In this document: piece by piece, positions 1 to 5,493 of the stretch
Numbering within the stretch: the stretch's first letter is position 1
Layout of the letters: each line of letters starts with the position of its first letter
Assembly (NCBI GenBank): GCA_902494465.1
Contig: CABUTH010000126.1
Span: forward strand, 1 to 5,493
Length of the DNA: 5,493 nt
From: an uncultured Collinsella sp.
GTDB taxonomy: Bacteria > Actinomycetota > Coriobacteriia > Coriobacteriales > Coriobacteriaceae
Direction: 5' to 3'
The notes under the pieces: generated by a model
What the model was told of the DNA's origin: nothing
Database searches by the model: none
The model's input: the letters and a program-made list of their open reading frames with translations, nothing else
Made by a program: the position numbers and the translations under genes

Positions 1-82
1 AGAGCGACAACTTGTCATTCAAAGAGGACGGCATGACCAGAAGGTCTATGCCGTCCTCTTTTCATGCCAATTTGTTCGCTCT
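1..82. repeat. Structured palindromic element, copy A (GACCAGAAGGTC core)
   Basis: Seen: a long imperfect palindrome that may begin before the window. Outer arm AGCG (3-6) pairs with CGCT (77-80). A7 pairs with T75, leaving T76 bulged, and CAA (8-10) pairs with TTG (72-74). Positions 13-18 pair with 64-69 except at T15/C67. A perfect 14-bp stem (21-34 with 48-61) follows, then a single unpaired T47, and an inner GACC-AGAA-GGTC hairpin at 35-46. The same plan recurs at 5387-5485 with the same 12-nt core. Left arms 3-22 and 5398-5417 agree at 15 of 20 positions without gaps. Right-arm sequences 72-80 and 5466-5474 agree at 8 of 9. Inference: two members of a dispersed structured element, with a terminator as its central hairpin. 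It could also be a small non-autonomous mobile element. Confidence 0.6.
21..62 (+). terminator. Strong intrinsic terminator of an upstream gene
   Basis: A perfect 14-bp stem (21-34 with 48-61) encloses a nested GACC-AGAA-GGTC hairpin, and its right arm ends in CTCTTTT. This is a typical Rho-independent terminator for a plus-strand gene ending left of the window. The left arm starts with AAA, so weak termination in the opposite direction is possible. It should insulate the membrane-protein operon from upstream transcription. Confidence 0.72.
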
Positions 83-107
83 GGCGCCCGCTCGCTGGCA
101 TTGCTAA

Positions 108-119
108 AACATCGATGTT
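108..119. promoter_or_regulatory. Perfect 12-bp palindrome, possible operator
   Basis: AACATCGATGTT is a perfect palindrome with no central spacer; symmetry ends at A107/A120. It lies in gene-free DNA between the upstream terminator and the REP-like repeat. Such dyads are often binding sites for dimeric repressors, but it is about 150 bp upstream of the best promoter candidate and no regulator gene is visible. Function is unknown and chance is possible. Confidence 0.3.
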
Positions 120-128
120 ACCGTGGTC

Positions 129-193
129 CAAACTAGTCGTTGGGGGCGTTCTTGTTTGACCAGTCGTTTAAGAACGTCCCCGATGACTATTTG
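129..193. repeat. 65-bp REP-like imperfect inverted repeat
   Basis: Arms 134-153 and 170-189 pair over all 20 positions if three G-T wobbles are allowed (139/184, 141/182, 146/177). After a single bulged base (C133), four more pairs join CAAA (129-132) to TTTG (190-193). The 16-nt loop is 154-169. AGTCGTT occurs at 135-141 and again in the loop at 162-168. No clear T-run follows the right arm, so it is not a convincing terminator. The arms carry a GGGG-C-GTTCTT / AAGAAC-G-TCCCC type sequence resembling REP or MITE palindromes handled by Y1 REP-associated transposases in other bacteria. That resemblance is from memory. A large 5' hairpin of the operon is ruled out only if transcription starts downstream near 290. 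Confidence 0.5.
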
Positions 194-244
194 AATTGCT
201 AATTTGTGCGGGTTGTGGTTTTGTGACCTGCTGAAATTAAAGAT

Positions 245-259
245 ACTGTACAACTGTAC
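245..259. promoter_or_regulatory. Operator-like repeat over the putative -35 box
   Basis: The heptamer ACTGTAC occurs twice in tandem (245-251 and 253-259). The same bases contain the dyad GTACA-AC-TGTAC (248-259). A further GTACAA half-site lies at 335-340. Short GTAC-containing dyads overlapping a -35 box are typical of TetR-type repressor sites, and YhgE/Pip genes are often near TetR-family genes. That link is family knowledge; no regulator is encoded here. Confidence 0.35.
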
Positions 260-283
260 GCTAATTCGTCTTCGTAGTATATT
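255..283 (+). promoter_or_regulatory. Candidate sigma-70-type promoter of the two-gene operon
   Basis: TATATT at 278-283 matches the -10 consensus at five of six positions. A weak -35 (TGTACG, 255-260, three of six) lies 17 bp upstream. Transcription would start near 290. The -10 box lies within a small dyad, GTAG (274-277) with CTAC (285-288). A weaker alternative is TTGTGA (221-226) with TACTGT (244-249), also spaced by 17 bp. The call rests on position in an AT-richer stretch before the first gene plus the -10 match. Confidence 0.38.
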
Positions 284-302
284 GCTACCCGCAAAACTCA
301 AT

Positions 303-344
303 ACCATTGTGCTCTGAGACGCTAAAGCGCTTACGTACAATGGT
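303..344 (+). promoter_or_regulatory. 5' hairpin spanning alternative start codons of the first gene
   Basis: ACCATTGT (303-310) pairs perfectly with ACAATGGT (337-344), and a small CGC-TAAA-GCG stem (320-329) lies in the loop. The left arm contains the in-frame TTG at 307 and the right arm contains the in-frame ATG at 340. No Shine-Dalgarno sequence precedes either codon. If translation starts at 376 or 391, this is a leader hairpin; otherwise it would sequester the start. Either way it is a candidate translational control element, though it may be a chance dyad. Confidence 0.3.
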
Positions 345-375
345 TATCGATAGTACGATTCGATTCAACGACAGG

Positions 376-3156
376 ATGGATGGTCCAAGCGTGAGTCTCG
401 GCAGCAAACTATCCAATGCAAAGGTCTCCTTTGCGATATTTAAGCGCGACATTAAGCGACTGCTTGTGAACCCCGTCGCCTTGGTGGTTACCCTTGGCGT
501 GTGCGTTATTCCCTCGCTGTATGCCTGGTACAACATCGTGGCCAACTGGGATCCGTACGGAAACACCCAGGGCATCAAGATTGCCATCGCCAACAACGAT
601 CGGGGCACCCAAAACGACCTGGTGGGCGAGCTCAACGCGGGCGATCAGGTCGTCGATCAGCTCAAGGAGAACGATCAGCTGGGCTGGACCTTCGTCGATT
701 CTGCGGCCGATGCCAAAGAGGGCGTCGAGAGCGGTGAGTACTATGCGGCCATCGTAGTCCCCAAGAACTTCTCGGATAACCTGGTTTCGATGCTCGACGG
801 CAACTACCATCAGCCCAAGCTTACGTACTACGTCAATGAGAAGAAGAGCGCTATTGCGCCCAAGGTTACCGACACCGGTGCAAACACCATCGAGGAGCAG
901 ATCAACTCGGAATTTGTCTCCACGGTGGGCGAGACCGTTGCCAGTATTGCCAAGGATGCCGGAGTCGATTTAAAGGACAAGGCAACCCAGACTCAGGATT
1001 CGTTGGCCGGTTCGGTATCAGAGGCTTCCGATACGTTGGGCGAAGTGCGTGATTCGATTGGCGACATGAATGCCGCCATCGATAAGACGAGTGGTTCCAT
1101 TGCCTCGGCAGATGCGGCACTTGCCGGTCTGCAGGGTCAGGCGCCGTCGCTGACGCAGGCGATCTCCCAGGGCAATGACCTGCTGGGCGAGGCTCGCGCC
1201 ACGGCGGGCAACTCTGTCGCCTCGCTCTCCAAGGCGCTCTCGGAAGGCAGCCTTGCGCTCACCAAGACGTCAGCCTCTGCGAACGCTGCCATCGGCAAGC
1301 TGACGGGCACGGTCACATCTACGACCACCCGTATCGACAACTCGCTCGAGTCTCTCCAAGCGACGATCGACCACAATAAGGCCGTTATCGGGCACTTAGA
1401 GATTCTCGCCAATGACACGTCGACAGGTTCCGAGGAAATTGACGCGCGCATTGTATCGACCATCGATTTGCTTCGAGAGCAGAATGAAAAGCTTCAGAGC
1501 ATCAAGGACGGTCTGTCCGCGCAGTCGAGCGCCATGGCGAATGACGCAGCGGCTGTTTCGGGTGCCAGTGACGCTATCAATAACGCAATTCATACCGGTG
1601 CGACCAACCTTGGCCAAGCCCAGACGGACTTGGGCCAAAACGCGCTGCCGATGGCCGCGAGCGCGCTCGACTCTTTTGCTGCCGTTTCGGGCGACCTGAC
1701 CGGTATCGTCTCGGGTATGACACCTACACTTGCAAATGCGCGCGGCACGTTGGCGCAGCTTAGCGCTACGCTCGGCCAGGCCAAGACCACGCTGTCCCAG
1801 ACCGATTCCTCGCTTGCCAAGGTCCAGGACAAGCTTGCGACCGCTGCCAACGACATCGCGGCGCTGCAGACCTCTGAGTCTATGGGCGAGCTCGCCGACC
1901 TTATGGGCGTCGATGTCAATGACGTGGCAGATTTCATGGCCTCTCCGGTCGAGCTGACGTCCAAGTCGATCTATCCGGTCAAGAGCTTTGGCTCGGGCAT
2001 CGCTCCCTTCTACACCAATCTGGCGCTTTGGGTGGGCGGTTACGTACTCATCGCCATCTACAAGCTCGAGGTCGATCGCGAGGGCATTGGCAGCTTTACG
2101 GCGCGCCAGGGCTACTTCGGCCGTTGGATGCTCCTGGTGATCTTGGGCGCGCTCCAAGCCATCATCGTGACGGTGGGCGATCTGGTGATTGGCGTGCAGT
2201 GCATCAACCCGCTGCTGTTCGTGCTGGGCGGCATCGCCATCTCGTTCACCTACGTCAATATCATCTATGCGCTGTCCACTACGTTTAAGCACATCGGCAA
2301 GGCAATCGGCGTCATTCTCGTCATCGTGCAGATTCCGGGTTCGTCGGGCATGTATCCCATCGAGATGATGCCCGGCTTCTTCCAGTGGCTGCACCCGCTG
2401 CTGCCCTTTACCTACGGCATCAATCTGCTGCGCGAGACGGTCGGCGGCATGTACTCGTTCAACTACCTGTTTAACCTGTGCATTCTGGGCGTGTTCTTGA
2501 TCGTGGCGCTCTTTATCGGTCTGCAGCTGCGTCCGCTGCTGCTCAACCTTAACCTGCTCTTTGATAAACAGCTTTCCACGACCGGTATGATGATTTGCGA
2601 GTCCAACGACCTGCCGCGCCAGCGCTACTCGCTGCGCACGGCCATGCGTGTCATGCTCGATTCCGATTCGTACCGTCGCGAACTGCTCGATCATGCGGTC
2701 GCCTTTGAACATCGCTACCCGTACTACATCAAGGGCGGTTTTGCCGCCGTGGTGGGCGTTCAGGTCCTGCTCTTTGTCCTTTCGACGGTTCTCGATATCG
2801 ACAATAACGGCAAGATCATCCTGCTTGTCATTTGGATCATCTCGGTTATTGCCATCTGCGGCTGGCTTATCAATATCGAGTACATCCGCTCGAGCCTCAA
2901 CACCCAGATGCGCATCTCGGCGCTTTCGGATGAGGACCTGCGCCGCGAGATGCGCGAGCACACGGCCGCCATTCCGGCCGCCCGTCGTATGTTTGGCCTG
3001 AATGCCAGCGAGCGAGGCTCTAAATCCAAGGATCAGGCTGCCGACCAGTCCATTCACCACGATATGCACCATGTGCCCGCGAACGGGGACGACACATTTG
3101 TGATGAATGAGGATGGCGCCCCGCTTGGCAAGCACTCAAAAGGAGGTGAGGCATAA
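376..3156 (+). CDS. YhgE/Pip-family membrane protein with C-terminal two-helix extension
   Basis: This 926-residue envelope protein belongs to the YhgE/Pip family, which includes Lactococcus phage receptor Pip, the YueB SPP1 receptor and EsaA. Numbered from ATG 376: a basic FKRD segment (22-25), membrane helix 1 (about 32-55), WDPYGNT (58-64), and an N-terminal ectodomain fold with YYAAIVVPK (122-130). A long Ala/Ser/Thr-rich, probably helical stalk runs to about 530. Five membrane helices follow (about 543-562, 585-606, 613-634, 641-657, 697-718), with GDLVIGVQCINPLLFVL (601-617) and PIEM (661-664). Unlike its neighbour, it continues through a charged linker, two more predicted helices (787-806, 814-833) and a charged tail with HHDMHH (894-899). 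The start is uncertain: 307 TTG, 340 ATG and 391 GTG are in frame, and none has a strong Shine-Dalgarno. Alignment to the paralogue favours 376 or 391. Family call firm; substrate unknown. Confidence 0.9.
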   Translation: MDGPSVSLGSKLSNAKVSFAIFKRDIKRLLVNPVALVVTLGVCVIPSLYAWYNIVANWDPYGNTQGIKIAIANNDRGTQNDLVGELNAGDQVVDQLKENDQLGWTFVDSAADAKEGVESGEYYAAIVVPKNFSDNLVSMLDGNYHQPKLTYYVNEKKSAIAPKVTDTGANTIEEQINSEFVSTVGETVASIAKDAGVDLKDKATQTQDSLAGSVSEASDTLGEVRDSIGDMNAAIDKTSGSIASADAALAGLQGQAPSLTQAISQGNDLLGEARATAGNSVASLSKALSEGSLALTKTSASANAAIGKLTGTVTSTTTRIDNSLESLQATIDHNKAVIGHLEILANDTSTGSEEIDARIVSTIDLLREQNEKLQSIKDGLSAQSSAMANDAAAVSGASDAINNAIHTGATNLGQAQTDLGQNALPMAASALDSFAAVSGDLTGIVSGMTPTLANARGTLAQLSATLGQAKTTLSQTDSSLAKVQDKLATAANDIAALQTSESMGELADLMGVDVNDVADFMASPVELTSKSIYPVKSFGSGIAPFYTNLALWVGGYVLIAIYKLEVDREGIGSFTARQGYFGRWMLLVILGALQAIIVTVGDLVIGVQCINPLLFVLGGIAISFTYVNIIYALSTTFKHIGKAIGVILVIVQIPGSSGMYPIEMMPGFFQWLHPLLPFTYGINLLRETVGGMYSFNYLFNLCILGVFLIVALFIGLQLRPLLLNLNLLFDKQLSTTGMMICESNDLPRQRYSLRTAMRVMLDSDSYRRELLDHAVAFEHRYPYYIKGGFAAVVGVQVLLFVLSTVLDIDNNGKIILLVIWIISVIAICGWLINIEYIRSSLNTQMRISALSDEDLRREMREHTAAIPAARRMFGLNASERGSKSKDQAADQSIHHDMHHVPANGDDTFVMNEDGAPLGKHSKGGEA
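3139..3149 (+). promoter_or_regulatory. Perfect Shine-Dalgarno sequence of the second gene
   Basis: AAAGGAGGTGA is fully complementary to the usual 3' end of 16S rRNA and lies seven bases before ATG 3157. It sits inside the last codons of the first gene, where it encodes its C-terminal Lys-Gly-Gly-Glu. This fixes the second start and suggests efficient initiation independent of, or by re-initiation from, the first gene. Confidence 0.9.
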
Positions 3157-5346
3157 ATGAAGAACATTCTGCATCTGTTTAAGCGTGATGTCCAAAACGT
3201 GTCTCGCTCCGTAATCGGCTTGATTGTCGTGATGGGCCTCATTATCGTGCCGTGCTTGTATGCATGGTTTAACATCGCCGGCAGCTGGGACCCGTACGGC
3301 AACACCGGTAATCTTAAGATCGCCGTGGTCAACACCGATGAGGGTTACGAGAGCGACCTGATTCCCGTCGAGGTCAACGTGGGCGAAAACGTTACCGCCG
3401 CCCTGCGTGGTAACGAGAACTTTGACTGGGTTGTGCTCAACGATCGCGATAAGGCTATCGACGGTGTTAAGTCGGGCGCTTACTATGCGGCCGTCGTAAT
3501 CCCCAAGAGCTTTAGCTCCGACATGATGACGCTCTTCTCGACCGACGTGAAACACGCCGATATCGAGTTCTATGAGAACCAGAAGGCCAACGCCATCGCG
3601 CAGATCGTGACCGAGAAGGGTTCGAGCGCCGTTCAGAACCAGGTTAACGAATCTTTTACCGAGACCATTACGAGCATCGGTCTTAAGACGGTGTCCAGCC
3701 TGCTCGATTACATGAGCACCGACCAGGTCAGCAACTTTATCGCCAACCTGTCCTCGACGCTCGGCGATTCGATTGGGGACCTGCAAGACGTTCAGGCTAA
3801 TGCTTCGTCGCTGGCGGGCATTTTGAGCTCTACGTCCGATTCGTTGACGTCGGCGAGCGGTATGCTCCAGCAGACGGGTACGGTCGATGAGTCGACCAAG
3901 CAGTTGATGGAGCATGCCAAGAGCGGCATGAGCGATTCCAAAGAAGCGCTGAAGGCCGCCAACGACGCCATCAACGCCGCGATTGACGGAAGCGCGGGCT
4001 CGTTCGACAACGTGTCCGCCGAGCTTGCGAAGGCATTCGATGCCGCGAATCAGCATGTCGACCTTACGGTGTCTCAGCTCAACGATGCCGCGGCGGCGCT
4101 CAATACACGTGCCGACGATATCGACGCCACGGCCGACCAGCTCCGCGGCTTTGCCGAGCAGGTCAGTGACGAAAAGCTCCAGGAGAGCCTTAAGTCTGCG
4201 GCAACATCGCTGGGCAGGATCGCGGTGGAGTATCGCAACAACGCCAAGGACCTGACGGCAACTGCTAAGTCCCTTTCTGACAGCATGGCAGAGGTCAACA
4301 GCACGCGTGCCGAGGTCGATCAGGCCATCGCCGATGCCAAGGCGGGCATTTCGGGCGCCAAGTCCGACTACGATTCCACGTTCTCGGTTAAGGCCAAGGA
4401 GCTCAAGAAGACGGTTTCGGGCATCCTGGACTCGCTCGATGGCATCTCGGGCGATCTGGATAGCGCCGTAGACGGCCTGACCGACGCATCCGGTTCGCTG
4501 GCAAAGGGCCTCTCCAAGGCTGCAAAGCTGGTCAACAAGGCTTCCGATCGGCTGGGCGAGGCGTCGGACAAGATCAGCGCGTTTAAGGACGAGCTCGATG
4601 GCGCCCTGATGTCGGACGACCTTGCCACGATCAAGACGATGATTGGCAACGACCCCGAGGGCCTTGCCGTGTCGCTTTCCGGTCCCGTCGCACTCGACCG
4701 CAAGCCGGTCTATCCGATCCGCAACTACGGTTCAGCCATGGCGCCGTTCTACACGATTCTGTCGCTCTGGGTCGGCTCGATTGTACTGGCGGCCATGATG
4801 AAGGTCTCGGTTGACGATGAGCTTATCAACGAGCTCATCCCCGTGCGCCTGCACGAGATCTACCTGGGTCGCTACCTGTTCTTTGGCGGTTTGGCCCTGC
4901 TGCAGGCAACGCTCGTGTGCGCGGGCGACATCCTGTTCTTTGGCATTCAGTGCGACAACCCGCTGCAGTTTGTGCTGGCGGGCTGGGTCGCGAGTCTCGT
5001 GTTCTCCAATATCGTCTACACGCTTACGGTTTCGTTTGGCGATATCGGCAAGGCGCTCGCTGTCGTGCTGTTGGTCATGCAGGTCGGCGGTTCGGGCGGC
5101 ACGTTTCCCATCGAGATGACCGGCCCCGTGTTCCAGGCGATATATCCGTTCCTGCCGTTTACCCATGGCATCAACGCTATGCATGCCGCCATGGCTGGCG
5201 CCTACCATATGGAGTACTGGATTGAACTGGGCATTCTGGCGAGCTATCTGATTCCGTCTCTGGCCCTGGGCGTCGTCTTCCGCCGCCCGGTCATCAAAGC
5301 CAACGACTGGATCATCGAAAAACTGGAGTCAACCAAATTAATCTAG
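3157..5346 (+). CDS. YhgE/Pip-family membrane protein, core-length paralogue
   Basis: A 729-residue integral membrane protein paralogous to the preceding gene. It has FKRD (8-11), membrane helix 1 (about 18-38), WDPYGNT (44-50), YYAAVVIPK (109-117), then a long Ala/Asp/Ser/Lys-rich and probably coiled stalk to about 510. Five membrane helices follow (about 530-548, 573-595, 603-625, 631-647, 689-708), with GDILFFGIQCDNPLQFVL (590-607) and PIEM (651-654). It ends soon after the last helix in a short basic tail, the usual YhgE/Pip/EsaA plan, placing both termini in the cytoplasm. ATG follows the upstream TAA directly, behind a perfect Shine-Dalgarno, so the two genes are surely one operon. The C-terminal half resembles ABC-2 type permeases, but no ATPase is present. 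Family members act as phage receptors or in type VII secretion; no WXG100 or EssC-like gene is here. Likely a partner of the first protein (inference). Confidence 0.92.
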   Translation: MKNILHLFKRDVQNVSRSVIGLIVVMGLIIVPCLYAWFNIAGSWDPYGNTGNLKIAVVNTDEGYESDLIPVEVNVGENVTAALRGNENFDWVVLNDRDKAIDGVKSGAYYAAVVIPKSFSSDMMTLFSTDVKHADIEFYENQKANAIAQIVTEKGSSAVQNQVNESFTETITSIGLKTVSSLLDYMSTDQVSNFIANLSSTLGDSIGDLQDVQANASSLAGILSSTSDSLTSASGMLQQTGTVDESTKQLMEHAKSGMSDSKEALKAANDAINAAIDGSAGSFDNVSAELAKAFDAANQHVDLTVSQLNDAAAALNTRADDIDATADQLRGFAEQVSDEKLQESLKSAATSLGRIAVEYRNNAKDLTATAKSLSDSMAEVNSTRAEVDQAIADAKAGISGAKSDYDSTFSVKAKELKKTVSGILDSLDGISGDLDSAVDGLTDASGSLAKGLSKAAKLVNKASDRLGEASDKISAFKDELDGALMSDDLATIKTMIGNDPEGLAVSLSGPVALDRKPVYPIRNYGSAMAPFYTILSLWVGSIVLAAMMKVSVDDELINELIPVRLHEIYLGRYLFFGGLALLQATLVCAGDILFFGIQCDNPLQFVLAGWVASLVFSNIVYTLTVSFGDIGKALAVVLLVMQVGGSGGTFPIEMTGPVFQAIYPFLPFTHGINAMHAAMAGAYHMEYWIELGILASYLIPSLALGVVFRRPVIKANDWIIEKLESTKLI

Positions 5347-5372
5347 TTACGCGGTTTTACCAAACCGCGTAA
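5347..5372 (+). other. Perfect 11-bp hairpin directly after the operon's last stop codon
   Basis: TTACGCGGTTT (5347-5357) pairs perfectly with AAACCGCGTAA (5362-5372) around the loop TACC. It begins at the base after the TAG stop (5344-5346). No T-run follows it, so it does not look like a complete intrinsic terminator. It may protect the mRNA 3' end, assist termination at the following element, or bind a protein. Structure is certain at the sequence level; the role is inferred. Confidence 0.6.
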
Positions 5373-5386
5373 CGGCTCGACGCTGC

Positions 5387-5485
5387 AAACGCCCCTAAGC
5401 GGCAATCTGACGTTCAATTTCAAGGGCGCGACCAGAAGGTCAGCGCCCTTTCATTTCACGTCACCTTGCTCGCTTAGGGTCGTTT
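5387..5485. repeat. Structured palindromic element, copy B (GACCAGAAGGTC core)
   Basis: Seen: a 99-bp nested imperfect palindrome. Outer arms 5387-5401 and 5471-5485 pair over 15 positions with one mismatch (C5392/T5480). T5470 is bulged, GCAA (5402-5405) pairs with TTGC (5466-5469), and TGACGT (5408-5413) with ACGTCA (5458-5463). After an internal loop comes an 8-bp stem (5422-5429 with 5443-5450), an unpaired A5442, and the hairpin GACC-AGAA-GGTC (5430-5441). The 5-bp sequence CGCTG lies just outside each end (5381-5385 and 5487-5491), which could be a target-site duplication or chance. It matches the element at 1-82 in core, bulge and outer arms while the central stem differs. Interpretation: second member of a dispersed element, with a terminator at its centre. 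Confidence 0.62.
5422..5451 (+). terminator. Intrinsic terminator of the YhgE/Pip operon
   Basis: AAGGGCGC (5422-5429) pairs with GCGCCCTT (5443-5450) around the nested GACC-AGAA-GGTC hairpin, with A5442 unpaired. The right arm runs into CTTTCATTT, a short T-rich tail. It lies about 75 bp beyond the second gene and is the best candidate for the operon's transcription end. A convergent gene beyond the window could share it. Confidence 0.65.
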
Positions 5486-5493
5486 TCGCTGAC

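Noticed and set aside
129..193. Large hairpin as an intrinsic terminator or riboswitch
   Set aside because: It has a long stem but no T-run after it, and a convincing terminator already lies upstream. No known riboswitch core was recognised.
104..340. Small minus-strand open frame (78 codons) in the upstream gene-free region
   Set aside because: It needs a TTG start, has no Shine-Dalgarno, and runs through the REP-like palindrome and promoter region. The product resembles nothing.
970..1900. Internal repeats or a CRISPR-like array in the stalk-coding regions
   Set aside because: The Ala/Ser/Asp-rich helical composition gives a repetitive look, but I found no regularly spaced identical units at the DNA level.
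2028..2288. Plus-strand out-of-frame open frame in the membrane-domain region of the first gene
   Set aside because: A frame shadow with Arg/His/Gly-rich composition. The overlapping frame encodes clear conserved membrane helices.
1396..3135. Long open frame (579 codons) on the minus strand inside the first gene
   Set aside because: It lies wholly antisense to a well-supported family gene. Its product is a His/Arg/Asp-rich sequence with no recognisable fold, as expected when GC-rich codons are read backwards.
3136..4056. Open frame of 306 codons on the minus strand inside the second gene
   Set aside because: A mirror of the coding frame with no family resemblance. It covers the conserved WDPYGNT region of the real gene on the other strand.
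376..5346. Type VII secretion locus (EsaA-like reading of the two proteins)
   Set aside because: EsaA shares the fold family, but no WXG100 protein, EssC-type ATPase or other T7SS part is present. The more general YhgE/Pip call is all the sequence supports.

Overview
The window is a two-gene, plus-strand cassette in GC-rich DNA with bacterial Shine-Dalgarno signals. It is bracketed by non-coding DNA rich in inverted repeats. The protein sequences, codon use and operon style suggest an actinobacterial gut anaerobe of the Coriobacteriia, perhaps Collinsella. That assignment is an inference from general resemblance; no rRNA or marker gene is present.

Layout: positions 1-375 hold no convincing gene. 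They contain a long imperfect palindrome centred on a strong terminator-like hairpin (1-82), a perfect 12-bp palindrome (108-119), a 65-bp REP-like inverted repeat (129-193), a plausible promoter with an operator-like repeat over its -35 box (about 245-283), and a hairpin (303-344) that contains two possible start codons of the first gene. Positions 376-3156 encode a 926-residue YhgE/Pip-family membrane protein; its start is uncertain, with in-frame alternatives at 307, 340 and 391. Positions 3157-5346 encode a 729-residue paralogue. Its ATG follows the first gene's TAA with no gap, and it is served by a perfect 11-nt Shine-Dalgarno sequence inside the end of the first gene. After the second stop codon come a perfect 11-bp hairpin (5347-5372) and a second long imperfect palindrome (5387-5485).

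The two proteins share the family layout: one N-terminal membrane helix, a WDPYGNT motif, an extracellular region of about 470 residues rich in Ala/Ser/Asp/Lys and probably helical, then five C-terminal membrane helices with GDxxxxGxQCxNPLxFVL and PIEM motifs. The first protein alone has two further membrane helices and a charged tail. Tight coupling and matched ectodomain length suggest that they form a hetero-oligomeric envelope complex. Family precedents are the phage receptors Pip and YueB and the type VII secretion component EsaA, but no substrate can be named from this window.

The most unusual signal is non-coding. The palindromes at the two ends of the window look like two copies of one structured element. 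They share an identical 12-nt core (GACCAGAAGGTC), an unpaired base just after it, similar outer arms (15 of 20 identical on the left, 8 of 9 on the right), and base pairs that differ in sequence while still pairing.
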